Assembly: GCA_963753055.1 (NCBI GenBank)
Contig: CAVWAP010000004.1
Span: 682,001-746,000 of the forward strand
Source of the DNA: JAUWGC01 sp963753055
Lineage (GTDB): Bacteria; Bacteroidota; Bacteroidia; Bacteroidales; B18-G4
DNA: 64,000 bases
Reading direction: 5' to 3'
Part shown: positions 34,506-43,587 of the stretch, in pieces
Layout: every line of letters starts with the position of its first letter
How positions within the stretch are numbered: position 1 is the first letter of the stretch
Notes under the pieces: model-generated
Databases searched by the model: none
The model's input: the letters and a program-made list of their open reading frames with translations, nothing else
Told to the model about the DNA's origin: nothing
Made by a program: the position numbers and the translations under genes

Positions 34506-35525
34506 TTACTTGATCAGAAGTTTTTGTGTTAATAAGCTCTTGTTCCCGCTGCTTACCTGCACATAATAAATACCAGCCGGTATGTTACTAATATCAATGC
34601 TTTCAGTAATTGCTCCTGATTGCTGGTATTGTTTTTGTTCGCTCAATACCTTTTGTCCCAGTAGATTAACAACAGAAATGTTGACTTCCGCATCAAAATC
34701 AATACTATAGCTTACAGTCAGATTGTCCGTTGCTGGGTTAGGGTAGACCATCATATTAGTAATTTGGGTCTTACTGTCATCAATACCTGTTGTACCCTCT
34801 GCATAATATGCTGAAGTTGGTGCTCCGGCATTATCAGTTTGCAGGCTGAAAAGCGGAGTGCTTGATGAAGATGTGTACCAGTTGTAAAGCACGGTTGAGG
34901 ATACTGTTGCTTGCAAAAACATTGCTCCCAGGAATATCGAATCAACCTGTGTCCGCTCCGATTTTATGCGTAAAACATTGTTGAATGTTCCAATGGGAAG
35001 TGTAATTGTACCATAGGCATCTCCTGTGGTTGTTACAGTGCCACTTTGCCTGACATCAACACCCGTGGCAACAAATCCACCTTTGAAATCATCATTAAAA
35101 GTACTGTTGAAGGTAAATGGGAAGGTGATCATAGTTTCCATGTTGGTATAGACGTTCAGGATCACAACCCCACCAGTATCAGCTCCAAACCCCAGGATAT
35201 ACATTCCGGAATTATCAATTTTATTATAAGCATATGCAATTCCTCCTGTGCTGAAAGCGACGTCTGCAGTGGGAAAATCACCTGAATAGGGTGTTGTAGT
35301 AGGATCAACCACAAGGATCTGCATTTGGTCCCCATGGGTCAGAGTCCCAAAATCCCAGGATACTCCAGCGCCTGAGGCCCCTGGTGTTAGCCCGCCGTGA
35401 TCAACATATTGCATGTTGATCTCATCTCCGATTGATGGTGCATTCGCTGGGTAATTCAACGTTGGCTGCGCTTGCATGGCCAATACACCAAATAATATGA
35501 TAATAAGTGTGTAGAGTTTTCTCAA
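34506..35525 (-). CDS. Secreted protein with T9SS type A sorting domain
   Basis: A 339-residue exported protein: signal peptide ending MQAQ (about residue 19), a beta-rich region without recognised catalytic motif, and a C-terminal sorting domain of about 75 residues. That domain begins MVYPNPATDNLTV, contains VNLLGQKVL and IPAGIYYVQV, and ends with LLIK. This directs export through the type IX system and attachment at the cell surface. The cargo part has several Gly/Thr-rich strands and may bind or coat surfaces. Single gene. Confidence 0.85.
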   Translation of the reverse strand: MRKLYTLIIILFGVLAMQAQPTLNYPANAPSIGDEINMQYVDHGGLTPGASGAGVSWDFGTLTHGDQMQILVVDPTTTPYSGDFPTADVAFSTGGIAYAYNKIDNSGMYILGFGADTGGVVILNVYTNMETMITFPFTFNSTFNDDFKGGFVATGVDVRQSGTVTTTGDAYGTITLPIGTFNNVLRIKSERTQVDSIFLGAMFLQATVSSTVLYNWYTSSSSTPLFSLQTDNAGAPTSAYYAEGTTGIDDSKTQITNMMVYPNPATDNLTVSYSIDFDAEVNISVVNLLGQKVLSEQKQYQQSGAITESIDISNIPAGIYYVQVSSGNKSLLTQKLLIK

Positions 35526-35598
35526 AACCGTAATTTTTATTTTTATTATTTAGAATGATTCAAAAGTAGTATTAACTTTTGTTTAAGTCAACAAATAT

Positions 35599-35606
35599 TA
35601 TCTTTG
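35599..35606 (+). promoter_or_regulatory. -7 box of the cNMP-domain histidine kinase gene
   Basis: TATCTTTG matches TAnnTTTG; a TTTG at 35578-35581 is 17 bp upstream as a possible -33 box. Because the TTG at 35604 lies inside this box, translation should begin at the ATG at 35634. Confidence 0.52.
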
Positions 35607-35633
35607 ATTTATAATTATTTTTTGGTCACTTCT

Positions 35634-36860
35634 ATGGATGAGCAACTGATACAATACCGCATTGAACAGCTTCGCAATGTCGAGGTGTTTTCGGAAATTC
35701 AGGAGAACCTGCTAAAAGAGGTTGTATCCAAGCTGACGGAATTAAGTGTCAGGAAGCAACAGAATATTTTTAAAAAAGGTGACAGAGGTGATGCGATGTA
35801 CATCATCATTAAGGGAAAGGTCAGGATCCATGATGGAAATCATGTGCTGTCCAGGCTTGGAATGTTTGATGTTTTTGGAGAATACTCATTGATAGATGAT
35901 AAAGAGCGCTCAGCATCTGTTACAGCTGAAGAATCAACAGAACTCCTGAGATTAGGCCGTGAGGAGTTTGAATCGATGCTTGAAAAAAGGGTGGGAGTAG
36001 CCAAAGGAATACTCCAGGTGTTGATTCAGAGGATGCGGTACATGAATGAACTGGAGGAAAAACTGGCCAAGAGTTATTTGAAGATTCAAAAGCAAAAGAA
36101 AGAGATTGAAGATCAAAGTGAAAATATCAGTCAGCAGAAGCTTAAGCTTGAAGAGCAGAATTTTGATCTCCTTAACTTAAATGAAGAGAAGAACCACTTG
36201 ATCAGTGTGGTGGTCCATGGTTTGAAGAACCCTCTGACCAGTTCAATCTGTATGGCTGATATGCTCTTCCAGGAAAAAGAAAAGCTTTCTGAAGACCAGA
36301 TTCAGTATACAGAGATCATCGTTCAGTCATTGAACAGGATGAGCAAGATGATTAATCAGATTTTGGATGTAAATGTTATTGATTCGAAGATCCTGGATTT
36401 GAAGTTTGAGAAGATCAATCTTAAATCCGTGGTGGAAAATATCTATGCTAACAATAAACTTACTATTGATCAGAAGGAGCTTCGGGTAGAATTGGACATT
36501 GAAGATATCATGTTGGATCTTAACGAAGTGTATATACTCCAGGTAGTTGATAATCTCTTGTCCAATGCAGTGAAGTTCACCCCTAACGGGAAAAAAATCT
36601 GGATCAATTTAAAGAAAGTTAATGATAATGCCCTTTTGATTATTAAGGACGAGGGAATAGGTATTGGATTCACAGATTGTGATAGAGTATTCGACTTGTA
36701 TCAGCCCAAAAAGCATCATCTGAAGCAGGATGAACCTGAACCCGGACTTGGTCTGGCCATCGTGAAAAAATATGTGAAGGCTATGAATGGCATGGTGTGG
36801 TGCGAGAGTGAAGAAGGTAAGGGATCTGCCTTCTTTGTGGAATTTCCAATTGATGATTAA
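35634..36860 (+). CDS. Soluble histidine kinase with N-terminal cyclic-nucleotide-binding domain
   Basis: A 408-residue protein with no membrane segment. Residues about 12-125 form a cNMP-binding beta-roll (KGDRGDAMYIIIKGKVRI, FGEYSLIDD). A coiled coil follows at about 130-185. The kinase core has His195 in the H-box (VVHGLKNPL), N-box NLLSNAVKF, G1 DEGIGIG and G2 PGLGLAIVKKY. It therefore senses a cytoplasmic signal and should phosphorylate a response regulator, but none is adjacent. The beta-roll lacks an obvious cAMP-phosphate Arg, so the ligand is uncertain. It converges on yjbQ with a 4-bp overlap. Confidence 0.85.
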   Translation: MDEQLIQYRIEQLRNVEVFSEIQENLLKEVVSKLTELSVRKQQNIFKKGDRGDAMYIIIKGKVRIHDGNHVLSRLGMFDVFGEYSLIDDKERSASVTAEESTELLRLGREEFESMLEKRVGVAKGILQVLIQRMRYMNELEEKLAKSYLKIQKQKKEIEDQSENISQQKLKLEEQNFDLLNLNEEKNHLISVVVHGLKNPLTSSICMADMLFQEKEKLSEDQIQYTEIIVQSLNRMSKMINQILDVNVIDSKILDLKFEKINLKSVVENIYANNKLTIDQKELRVELDIEDIMLDLNEVYILQVVDNLLSNAVKFTPNGKKIWINLKKVNDNALLIIKDEGIGIGFTDCDRVFDLYQPKKHHLKQDEPEPGLGLAIVKKYVKAMNGMVWCESEEGKGSAFFVEFPIDD

Positions 36861-37267
36861 CTGTAGATCGTAATAATAAGCTTCCTGTTTCTCCCTCTAT
36901 TCCTGAATTCGCATAGATAGATACCCTGCCAGGTTCCCATGTTAGGACGTCTGTTACTGATCGGGATAGTCAATGAATTACCAACAAGTGAAGCCTTGCC
37001 ATGTGCCGGCATATCATCAGGCCCTTCCATGGTATGAATGTACCGTCTGTTGCCTTCAGGGACAACTTCATTAAAAATTGTTTCAAGGTCGGTACGAACC
37101 GTTGGGTCAGCGTTTTCATTAATGGTTATGCCTGCAGATGTATGTTTGATAAATATGTTTATCAGTCCTTTGTTGGGCAGGTCGTGCAACTCCCGTTCAA
37201 TAAGATGGGTGATTAGATGGAATCCCCTGGGAAAGGGGGGAAGGGTTATTTCGAATTGATTAATCAT
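36857..37267 (-). CDS. yjbQ: YjbQ/UPF0047 family protein
   Basis: A 136-residue small beta-rich protein of the YjbQ family; members complement thiamine-phosphate synthase mutants, though the physiological role is unsettled. Family motifs: FIKHTSAGITINENADP (about 39-55), HTMEGPDDMPAH near residue 80 (the His and Asp/Glu residues bind metal) and GTWQGIYLCEFR near the end. Its stop overlaps that of the histidine kinase. Downstream of its start codon's 5' side is a purine/pyrimidine-biased repeat region. Confidence 0.9.
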   Translation of the reverse strand: MINQFEITLPPFPRGFHLITHLIERELHDLPNKGLINIFIKHTSAGITINENADPTVRTDLETIFNEVVPEGNRRYIHTMEGPDDMPAHGKASLVGNSLTIPISNRRPNMGTWQGIYLCEFRNRGRNRKLIITIYS

Positions 37268-37370
37268 AAAATTGCTATGTTATAGGTTGTTGGTTGTCAG
37301 TTGTCAGCTCAATAGTCGGTTGATCCGTTCTTTATTATCAGTTCAATCTCGGTTGTCGGTTCGTTTCATC

Positions 37371-37408
37371 TCTTTTCTCTTCTCTCTTCTCTCTTCTCTC
37401 TTTTCTCC
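37371..37408. repeat. Pyrimidine-rich microsatellite
   Basis: A C/T-only tract containing three tandem TTCTCTC units (37380-37400), immediately after the stop of the ABC permease gene. The preceding part of the gap (37280-37370) carries diverged GTTGT/GTCGGTT repeats. No gene or promoter is seen. Confidence 0.6.
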
Positions 37409-38521
37409 TCACCCTTCACCCTTCACTATCTTCACATCCAATGCATCGCTCAACCCATTTCCCATGATCATAAATGCCAGGACTAGCAGCATAATGGCTA
37501 TTCCCGGGAAAATGGCAAGATGAGCTGCATCGAGAATAATATAGGCATAGTTTTCCTTGATCATTGTTCCCCATGAGGGCATGGGTGGTTGAACACCAAT
37601 ACCCAGGAAGCTTAGCCCTGCTTCAATCAGTATTGCAGCTGCAAAATTTGCAGCAGAAATTACGATAACAGGGCCCATGATATTTGGTAGAATATGCCTG
37701 AAGATGATCCTGAAATTATTAAACCCGAGTGCTTTGCCTGCCTCGACAAATTCTTTTTCCCTGATACTCAATAATTGTCCCCGAACAACACGTGCCACTT
37801 CAACCCACATGGTCAAGCCAACTGCAACGAATACTTGCCAGAATCCTTTACCCAGGGCAAAGGTAATGGCGATGACCATGAGCAGGGTTGGGATTGACCA
37901 TATCACATTGATAAACCAGATGATAACATTGTCTATCCATCCTCCAAAAAAGCCTGCTATGGCCCCTAAAGAAATACCAATCAGTAAGGAGATGAATACG
38001 GATATAAAACCGACGGAAAGACTAACCCTTGCACCTATCATTAGCTGGCTTAGCATGTCTCGTCCGAACCGGTCGGTGCCCAGGAGAAATCTTTGTCTAA
38101 CCAGTTCAACATCTTCAGTATTATATGTATAGGTCCTGCCTCGGGATTCTGAATCACCAGTATATTCTTCAACAATGACTTTATCTCCTTCAATTTCATA
38201 ATTATTAATTGGGATTGATGAGTATAATTTTCTCTTACCCCAGATCATGGTATGTATGAAGCTCTGCTTTTCAGCTTTCACATTTCTCTGAACATGAAGC
38301 ATCATCACAGAGAAGCCTGGTTTTTTTGCTGCTATCTCCAGGTGTTGGTCATTTGCAAAAGGAGTGCTGTCAGGTGATATGAGATATCCAAGCACACACA
38401 CCAAGATCATCAGAACAATAAAACCCAAAGCGGTCATTCCCAAACTGTTCTTTCTGAACCTGATCCAGGCAATTCGTGACAGGGACCCCGATCCACTATA
38501 TTTCTTTTTCTTAAAAAACAA
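37409..38521 (-). CDS. Oligopeptide-type ABC transporter permease (DppC/OppC-like), orphan
   Basis: A 370-residue inner-membrane permease. TM1 is at about 28-50; a soluble insert of about 100 residues follows. The binding-protein-dependent transport domain (about 155-360) has GTDRFGRDML in front and the EAA loop EAGKALGF, which contacts the ATPase. C-terminal segment LSFLGIGVQPPMPSWG is typical of DppC. The long periplasmic insert between TM1 and the core is longer than in E. coli DppC. No DppB, ATPase or binding protein is adjacent, so its partners must be elsewhere. It is flanked by repeats. Confidence 0.88.
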   Translation of the reverse strand: MFFKKKKYSGSGSLSRIAWIRFRKNSLGMTALGFIVLMILVCVLGYLISPDSTPFANDQHLEIAAKKPGFSVMMLHVQRNVKAEKQSFIHTMIWGKRKLYSSIPINNYEIEGDKVIVEEYTGDSESRGRTYTYNTEDVELVRQRFLLGTDRFGRDMLSQLMIGARVSLSVGFISVFISLLIGISLGAIAGFFGGWIDNVIIWFINVIWSIPTLLMVIAITFALGKGFWQVFVAVGLTMWVEVARVVRGQLLSIREKEFVEAGKALGFNNFRIIFRHILPNIMGPVIVISAANFAAAILIEAGLSFLGIGVQPPMPSWGTMIKENYAYIILDAAHLAIFPGIAIMLLVLAFMIMGNGLSDALDVKIVKGEG

Positions 38522-38552
38522 AGAGTATATTTAATGATCAACAAATTTAACC

Positions 38553-38580
38553 AATAACCAACAACTAATAACCAACAACT
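38553..38580. repeat. 14-bp tandem duplication
   Basis: AATAACCAACAACT is repeated exactly twice, with a partial third copy following. The opposite flank of the permease gene (37290-37310) has related sequence in inverted orientation (GGTTGTTGGTTG). Confidence 0.6.
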
Positions 38581-38667
38581 AACAATCTACATCCTGTGAC
38601 CTGTCCTTTTTACTTGAATTCTGCTTTATCTTTCATTACCTTTATCCAGTGAAGAAAAGATGATAGG

Positions 38668-39117
38668 ATGCTTTCTTTCCAGGAATATAAGATTTTTCCG
38701 GATCTGGAGCTGGTCGTTGATTTGTACCATGGCGACCTGAATTTAAATGGTTTGATTGCTTTTAAGCGCCGCCAGGTATTAGATACAGCTTTCTCTCCGC
38801 GATATGATTTGATTGCAGACAGCAGAAGGTCAGTGTTGCATTTTGAACCAAGTGATGTTGAATTGTATGCTGATTTTGTGATGCAGGCAGGAGATGTTAT
38901 TGGAACCAGGAAGACAGCTTTCATAGCAGATAAACCTTTCCAGGTTGTGCTGGCAACCTTGTTTGAGCGTTTCGACAATACGCTCCCTCACACCTTTAAA
39001 GTGTTCAGTACAGAATCAGCTGCCATTAGTTGGATTGGCAAACATGGATTTTCAGATGATGATTTCAACAAAACTATTGATGAGTTGCTTGTAATGGGTA
39101 ACAAAAGAAAGGGATAA
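38668..39117 (+). CDS. Conserved hypothetical protein, possibly STAS/SEC14-like
   Basis: A 149-residue cytoplasmic protein without a recognised catalytic motif. Alternating strands and helices, the central YDLIADSRRSVL followed by a helix and the AFIADKPFQVVLATLF segment resemble the SpoIIAA/STAS-like fold seen in Bacteroidota hypotheticals. The assignment is a shape judgement only. A terminator follows directly, and then tRNA-His on the other strand. Confidence 0.6.
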   Translation: MLSFQEYKIFPDLELVVDLYHGDLNLNGLIAFKRRQVLDTAFSPRYDLIADSRRSVLHFEPSDVELYADFVMQAGDVIGTRKTAFIADKPFQVVLATLFERFDNTLPHTFKVFSTESAAISWIGKHGFSDDDFNKTIDELLVMGNKRKG

Positions 39118-39118
39118 T

Positions 39119-39153
39119 AAAAAAGGTTTTCCCATCGGGAAAACCTTTTTTTT
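39119..39153. terminator. Strong terminator
   Basis: A 9-bp core stem (39125-39133 with 39137-39145) extended by an A-run and an eight-T run. It closes the hypothetical gene; the minus-strand face could also stop the tRNA-His transcript, whose 3' end it touches. Confidence 0.92.
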
Positions 39154-39155
39154 GG

Positions 39156-39230
39156 GGTGGAAGACCGGATTTGAACCGGCGACCCCCAGAACCACAATCT
39201 GGTGCTCTAACCAACTGAGCTACATCCACC
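39156..39230 (-). tRNA. tRNA-His (anticodon GTG)
   Basis: Cloverleaf on the minus strand with anticodon loop TTGTGGT (GTG), GTTCAAAT T-loop and the extra 5' G (G-1) pairing with C73 that marks tRNA-His. One U-U mismatch sits in the acceptor stem. CCA may be encoded at 39155-39153, where it runs into the terminator's T-run complement. Confidence 0.95.
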
Positions 39231-39264
39231 GTATGTTAGAAAGCATGCAAATATACTATGAATA

Positions 39265-39289
39265 ATTGAAAATTGAAAATTGAAAATTG
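39265..39289. repeat. 7-bp tandem repeat (ATTGAAA)
   Basis: Three and a half exact copies of ATTGAAA, followed at 39299-39321 by three GATCAC-type direct repeats. Located between tRNA-His and the stop of the DUF4340 gene. Confidence 0.65.
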
Positions 39290-39315
39290 CAAAATATCTG
39301 ATCACTGATCACAGA

Positions 39316-40296
39316 TCACTGTTTCGGTAAAAACCTTTCCTTCCCAACAAATGTCTTTTCAACCAGCTTACCCTTTGTCCCGTTTAAAACAGTTTCGGGA
39401 TTATGTGTTGATGTTACATAATACAATATGTTCGTATCAGAAGCCGGGTAAACATTGATGTCGATAGGATCAAAGTCAATCCCTTCAACCATCAGGTTCA
39501 TAACTGAAGTCGAACCTGCTATGTTAATGTCATCCACAAAGTCAGAACTCCTGAATGTGGCGATATTCCTGAGAAACCTTGCGGTTTTCAAAGAATCAAC
39601 TGGCTGGCCTTCTAAAAACCAATAACCGTCGGATTGCTCAAGGGTGAAGGACTGATCAGGATAGGTGAATGTAAGCTTTGTCAATTGTTTAGGATCTTTT
39701 CCAATGATTTCCTTGTTCCTGAAAAATTCAATGCCGCTGGTAAAGTTCATACGCAGAATGCCATCAACAGCATAGACCTCATCTTCATCGACAACACGCA
39801 GATAAGATGTCATAGTTGCCTCCTTCTGTTGCTGTTGCATAGGCTGCCCCGATCCCTGGGGCTCCTTCAACTTATAGGAAAACTTGCCGATCATCAAGTC
39901 AGCTACGATGTCTTTTTCCTGGAGTAACTCAATCCGTATCCCAGACTTGTCAGATACATGAAAATCTTCCCATTTGTCTTCACTGGTCGCAGCAATATGC
40001 ATGGTTTTCAGGTCACTGAGCATTTTTAGCATATGCATGATAGCCTTTCCATCCGCTTTGTAAGTTTTGCCCTCATAACTGACTTCCCATGTATCCTCTT
40101 CTTGTTTTATAAGAGTAAGAACATCATCCATTTCCGGATTAAATACATTCATCCCGGTTATGAGCTCAGGATCAAATTCCAGCACTTTGGATTTGAAAGT
40201 CCTTTCTTTTTTCCCGGTAAGATTTATAATTATAACAATTCCAACCAGGACCAGCAGGATGATAATTAAGGCTTTGAAATTCAGTTTTTTAAACAT
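39316..40296 (-). CDS. DUF4340 domain protein of the gld operon
   Basis: A 326-residue protein with one N-terminal transmembrane helix (about 8-26) and a periplasmic beta-rich region typical of DUF4340, with repeated strands of the WEVSYEGKTYKADG and DGYWFLEGQPVDS type. DUF4340 proteins are commonly encoded after GldG-like ABC components and probably act with them outside the membrane. Its ATG overlaps the gldG stop by 8 bp, so it is co-translated. A Gln-rich stretch (QPMQQQQ) lies near residue 150. Confidence 0.82.
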   Translation of the reverse strand: MFKKLNFKALIIILLVLVGIVIIINLTGKKERTFKSKVLEFDPELITGMNVFNPEMDDVLTLIKQEEDTWEVSYEGKTYKADGKAIMHMLKMLSDLKTMHIAATSEDKWEDFHVSDKSGIRIELLQEKDIVADLMIGKFSYKLKEPQGSGQPMQQQQKEATMTSYLRVVDEDEVYAVDGILRMNFTSGIEFFRNKEIIGKDPKQLTKLTFTYPDQSFTLEQSDGYWFLEGQPVDSLKTARFLRNIATFRSSDFVDDINIAGSTSVMNLMVEGIDFDPIDINVYPASDTNILYYVTSTHNPETVLNGTKGKLVEKTFVGKERFLPKQ

Positions 40297-41806
40297 AACC
40301 CTCCTCCATTCTTTTATTTCTGATTCTTCTTCTTCCCTGGTAACGCAGGATACCGTATATAATGATGATAATTATTGGTAAAAGGAAATTCAACCATCTC
40401 AGGAATGCCTTTTTCCCATCCGACACCTGGTCGAGCGGCCTGGTAGTCACTTCTTTTGTTCTTAGATCGATTAAGCCTGTTTCATCAGCAAGCCAATCGA
40501 TAGAGTTGACAAGCATGCTCACATTATCGGGCTGGACTTGCTGTGCCTGCTGGCCTTCTCCATTTATAGCAAATGTGCCGTTACTTATAACAATGATGTT
40601 GGAATGAGCATTCCCAACAAAGTTGCCGCTGAAAATAGCTGCCACAACCTGGTTTGGAAACTTAAAGTCCTGGTCACTCCATTTCTTATTTACTTCAAAT
40701 GTCAAAGGTGTGGCGACGTAACCAGACTTCTCTGAAGTCCTTGCGATAGGGGTGTAGAGAATGGAAGTATCACCTGTATAATCTATTGGGCTTACAAATG
40801 GAATTATCACAGATTCCAGCCCTTTAGTGATTGGGTGATCAGCGAAATTCGTTATTATGGGTAAATAGGGAAATGGAACATTTGTGTTAAACGTAAATCC
40901 CATTTGTTGCTGACGCACGGTCACACTGCCACAGCTGGCATCTATAATAAAGGAGTTCTCAACAATAATTCCCTTATTGGCCAACCATTGTTCCAGGCCA
41001 GTCTCAATGCTTACGCCACTTGCCTGCTGCATATTGCCATCCACACGGTTAATTCCCACGAAGATGTTGCCTCCCTGGGCAAGGTATCCGTCTAGTTTCA
41101 TCAGTTCTGCTTCTGGGATGGTGTCCAGTGGTGCAAGAATAGCGATGGCCTTATAGATTGATAAGTCAATTCCCGGATCCTGAAGGTTGATCTCTTCAAC
41201 ATCATACAAGATTGCTAATTCCTCGTTAGCCTGCATGGTAGTTGCAGTACCAGGTTCCCCATGTCCCTGTACCCAGCCAATCTTTGGTTTTTCAACAATG
41301 GAAAGCTTCTTGATGCTTGCAGAAAGATCATATTCCATGGCTGATCCGGGCTGAATTACCGGTATAATATCCTTTTCATCACCCATGTGGATAACAGCTC
41401 CAAGATAAACCTTCTGTTGCTTGACCTGGTCTTTTTCCCTAGCATTGATAATTACCGGCCGGATGCCTTCCTTGAATGCCCTGGCTTCTGCTGCCTGGTC
41501 TGCATTGGGATTAATAAATTCATATAATACATTACCCCTTGATGTACTGTTATATTCGATCAGTAAATCTTTGAAATCGGCCTTGGCTTTAGCCAGCTGT
41601 GGTGGTAAATCCTCTGTGAAATACGCCGAGACGGTTACTGTCTCGTCAAGGGATTCCAGAATGTCTTTTGAAGCATCACTTAGTGAATATATCCCGTCTT
41701 CTGTTAAATCGATCCTGAAATAGTAATAAAAGGAAATGAAGTTGATCAGGACCAGCACAACGAGGATCAGCAAGCTCTTGGTATTGATTGATTGTTTCTT
41801 TTTCAT
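40289..41806 (-). CDS. gldG: Gliding motility-associated ABC transporter component GldG
   Basis: A 505-residue protein with a helix at each end (about 10-30 and 470-490) and a large periplasmic domain between. The start region (SINTKSLLILVVLVLINF and YYFRIDLTEDGIYSLS) and WVQGHGEPG near residue 180 are characteristic of the GldG/ABC-type family. GldAFG forms an ABC complex needed for gliding in flavobacteria; in non-gliders its role is less clear. It begins 2 bp after gldF ends. Confidence 0.9.
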   Translation of the reverse strand: MKKKQSINTKSLLILVVLVLINFISFYYYFRIDLTEDGIYSLSDASKDILESLDETVTVSAYFTEDLPPQLAKAKADFKDLLIEYNSTSRGNVLYEFINPNADQAAEARAFKEGIRPVIINAREKDQVKQQKVYLGAVIHMGDEKDIIPVIQPGSAMEYDLSASIKKLSIVEKPKIGWVQGHGEPGTATTMQANEELAILYDVEEINLQDPGIDLSIYKAIAILAPLDTIPEAELMKLDGYLAQGGNIFVGINRVDGNMQQASGVSIETGLEQWLANKGIIVENSFIIDASCGSVTVRQQQMGFTFNTNVPFPYLPIITNFADHPITKGLESVIIPFVSPIDYTGDTSILYTPIARTSEKSGYVATPLTFEVNKKWSDQDFKFPNQVVAAIFSGNFVGNAHSNIIVISNGTFAINGEGQQAQQVQPDNVSMLVNSIDWLADETGLIDLRTKEVTTRPLDQVSDGKKAFLRWLNFLLPIIIIIIYGILRYQGRRRIRNKRMEEGYV

Positions 41807-41808
41807 AA

Positions 41809-42528
41809 TTAAATTCGGCTTTTTTCAAGGTTAGCTTCCGTAAGTATCAATCCCAGGAAGATCAGTGAAAGGAAGAAAATCAGGTCCCTCGAATCAATTA
41901 CTCCCCTGGAGATGGACTCAATATGTGTTGAGACACTCAGAAAGTGGAATATCTCTCCACCAATACCGGATAAGTAACCTGCAATGAATGAAAATATGAT
42001 CTGAAAAAAGATCCCAATGAACAATGCCAGCAAATACCCTACGATCTGGTTATTGGATATGCTGCTGGTAAAGAGTCCAATGCTGATATAGACAGCACTC
42101 ATTAGCAATAGCCCCAGATAGGCAGTCCACACAGCTCCATGATCAACAGGCCCCAGGAATGACAGGGTTATATAATAAGGCATGGTCATAAGCAAAGCCA
42201 CTGCGATCAGCATCAGGGTAGCCAGAAATTTACCTATGACTACCTGCCAGTCTGTTATGGGCTTGGTTAACAATAATTCAATGGTCCCAGACCTGTTTTC
42301 TTCAGCAAACTGACGCATAGTCAGGCCGGGAATAAAAAAGAAAAGGGTCCAGAACGCAATATTGAAGAAGGGTCCAAGACTGGCCTGTTTAATAAAAAAG
42401 ATGTCCGAGCCAAGGAACCAGGTAAAGAAGCCACTAAATCCCAGGAAGGCTATGATCATGATATATGCCATCAGGGAATTAAAGAATGTGGCCAGCTCAC
42501 GTCGTGCAATGATCCAAATATTTCTCAT
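41809..42528 (-). CDS. gldF: Gliding motility-associated ABC transporter permease GldF
   Basis: A 239-residue ABC-2 type permease with six hydrophobic helices. Family pattern RRELATFFNSLMAYI at the start and LTMRQFAEENRSGTIELLLTKPITDW at about residues 70-95. It pairs with GldA (22 bp upstream) and GldG. Normal length. Confidence 0.92.
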   Translation of the reverse strand: MRNIWIIARRELATFFNSLMAYIMIIAFLGFSGFFTWFLGSDIFFIKQASLGPFFNIAFWTLFFFIPGLTMRQFAEENRSGTIELLLTKPITDWQVVIGKFLATLMLIAVALLMTMPYYITLSFLGPVDHGAVWTAYLGLLLMSAVYISIGLFTSSISNNQIVGYLLALFIGIFFQIIFSFIAGYLSGIGGEIFHFLSVSTHIESISRGVIDSRDLIFFLSLIFLGLILTEANLEKSRI

Positions 42529-42550
42529 TGTAAAATATAATTTCTTATTG

Positions 42551-43486
42551 TTAATTCATAGTCAGTTCACGGAAGATATCTTCCAGCTTGGTTTCAAAGA
42601 CTGTCATCTCAGTCAATGCCCAACCCTTGTCTACACAAAGCTTGAATATGCTTTTCCTGGACGACATGTCAGGCTGGCTCTGGATTTCAAATCCATTATC
42701 CTTATCCGGGATAAAATCGATCAGGCTGACTGACTCAAGCTCTTTGACAGCGTTGAAAATGTCATTCTTATCCCCATCCTCAATAGTTACTTGCAGGATT
42801 TCCTTGCCCTGGGCATGCTTTCTCAGCTCTTTGGAAGTCCCATCAGCAACGATCTTACCCTTGTTAATGATCATGATCCTGTCGCAGGTCGCTTCAACCT
42901 CTGCCAGAATATGCGAACTGAGGATCACTGTCTTTTCCTTACCTATCTTCTTGATCAACTCCCGGATCTCAATGATCTGGTTCGGGTCAAGTCCGGAAGT
43001 AGGCTCATCAAGGATCAGCACGTCCGGGTCATGGATAAGTGCCTGTGCAAGTCCAACACGCTGCTGGTAGCCCTTCGACAGCTCACCGATATTCTTATGC
43101 TTTTCTCCTTCCAACCCGCACAGGTGAACCATTTCCAGGATCCGGCCTTTGATCTTTTCTTTAGGTATCCTGTACAGAGCTGCCGTGTACTTCAGGTAAT
43201 CGATTACAGGCATTTCAGTGTACAAAGGATTGTTCTCGGGCATGTACCCAATATGTTTTTTTATTTCTTCTGCATGGTCCTTCACCGTATATTCGCCAAT
43301 GCTGATATCCCCACTTTCCGGCACCAGGAAAGATGTAATAGCTTTCATGGTCGTTGTCTTCCCGGCGCCATTAGGCCCAAGAAATCCAAGAACTTCACCG
43401 GTCTTAACATTAAAAGAGATGTCATCAACGGCCTTTTGTGAACCATAGGTCTTGGTAAGATGCTCTACTACAATATCCATATACAT
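42551..43486 (-). CDS. gldA: Gliding motility-associated ABC transporter ATP-binding subunit GldA
   Basis: A 311-residue ABC ATPase with Walker A GPNGAGKTTTM (about 38-48), Q-loop IGYMPE, signature LSKGYQQRVGLAQAL, Walker B VLILDEPTSGLDP and the H-switch SSHILAE. The C-terminal accessory domain (about 220-311) is as in GldA and related ABC-2 exporters. It is the first gene of gldA-gldF-gldG-DUF4340. A second ATG two codons downstream is equally possible. Confidence 0.92.
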   Translation of the reverse strand: MYMDIVVEHLTKTYGSQKAVDDISFNVKTGEVLGFLGPNGAGKTTTMKAITSFLVPESGDISIGEYTVKDHAEEIKKHIGYMPENNPLYTEMPVIDYLKYTAALYRIPKEKIKGRILEMVHLCGLEGEKHKNIGELSKGYQQRVGLAQALIHDPDVLILDEPTSGLDPNQIIEIRELIKKIGKEKTVILSSHILAEVEATCDRIMIINKGKIVADGTSKELRKHAQGKEILQVTIEDGDKNDIFNAVKELESVSLIDFIPDKDNGFEIQSQPDMSSRKSIFKLCVDKGWALTEMTVFETKLEDIFRELTMN

Positions 43487-43587
43487 GATTTTAATCGTGC
43501 AAAAGAAAGAAAAATCGAGCTAAATGTAAAGAGGTAAAATTACATTTAACATATTTTAACAGATGTAACTATTTTGCTAGGAGAGCC

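Noticed and set aside
35604..35633. TTG start of the histidine kinase
   Set aside because: It falls inside the -7 promoter box; the ATG at 35634 fits the domain start.
37371..37408. CRISPR-like array
   Set aside because: Only a short 7-bp CT microsatellite with no spacers.
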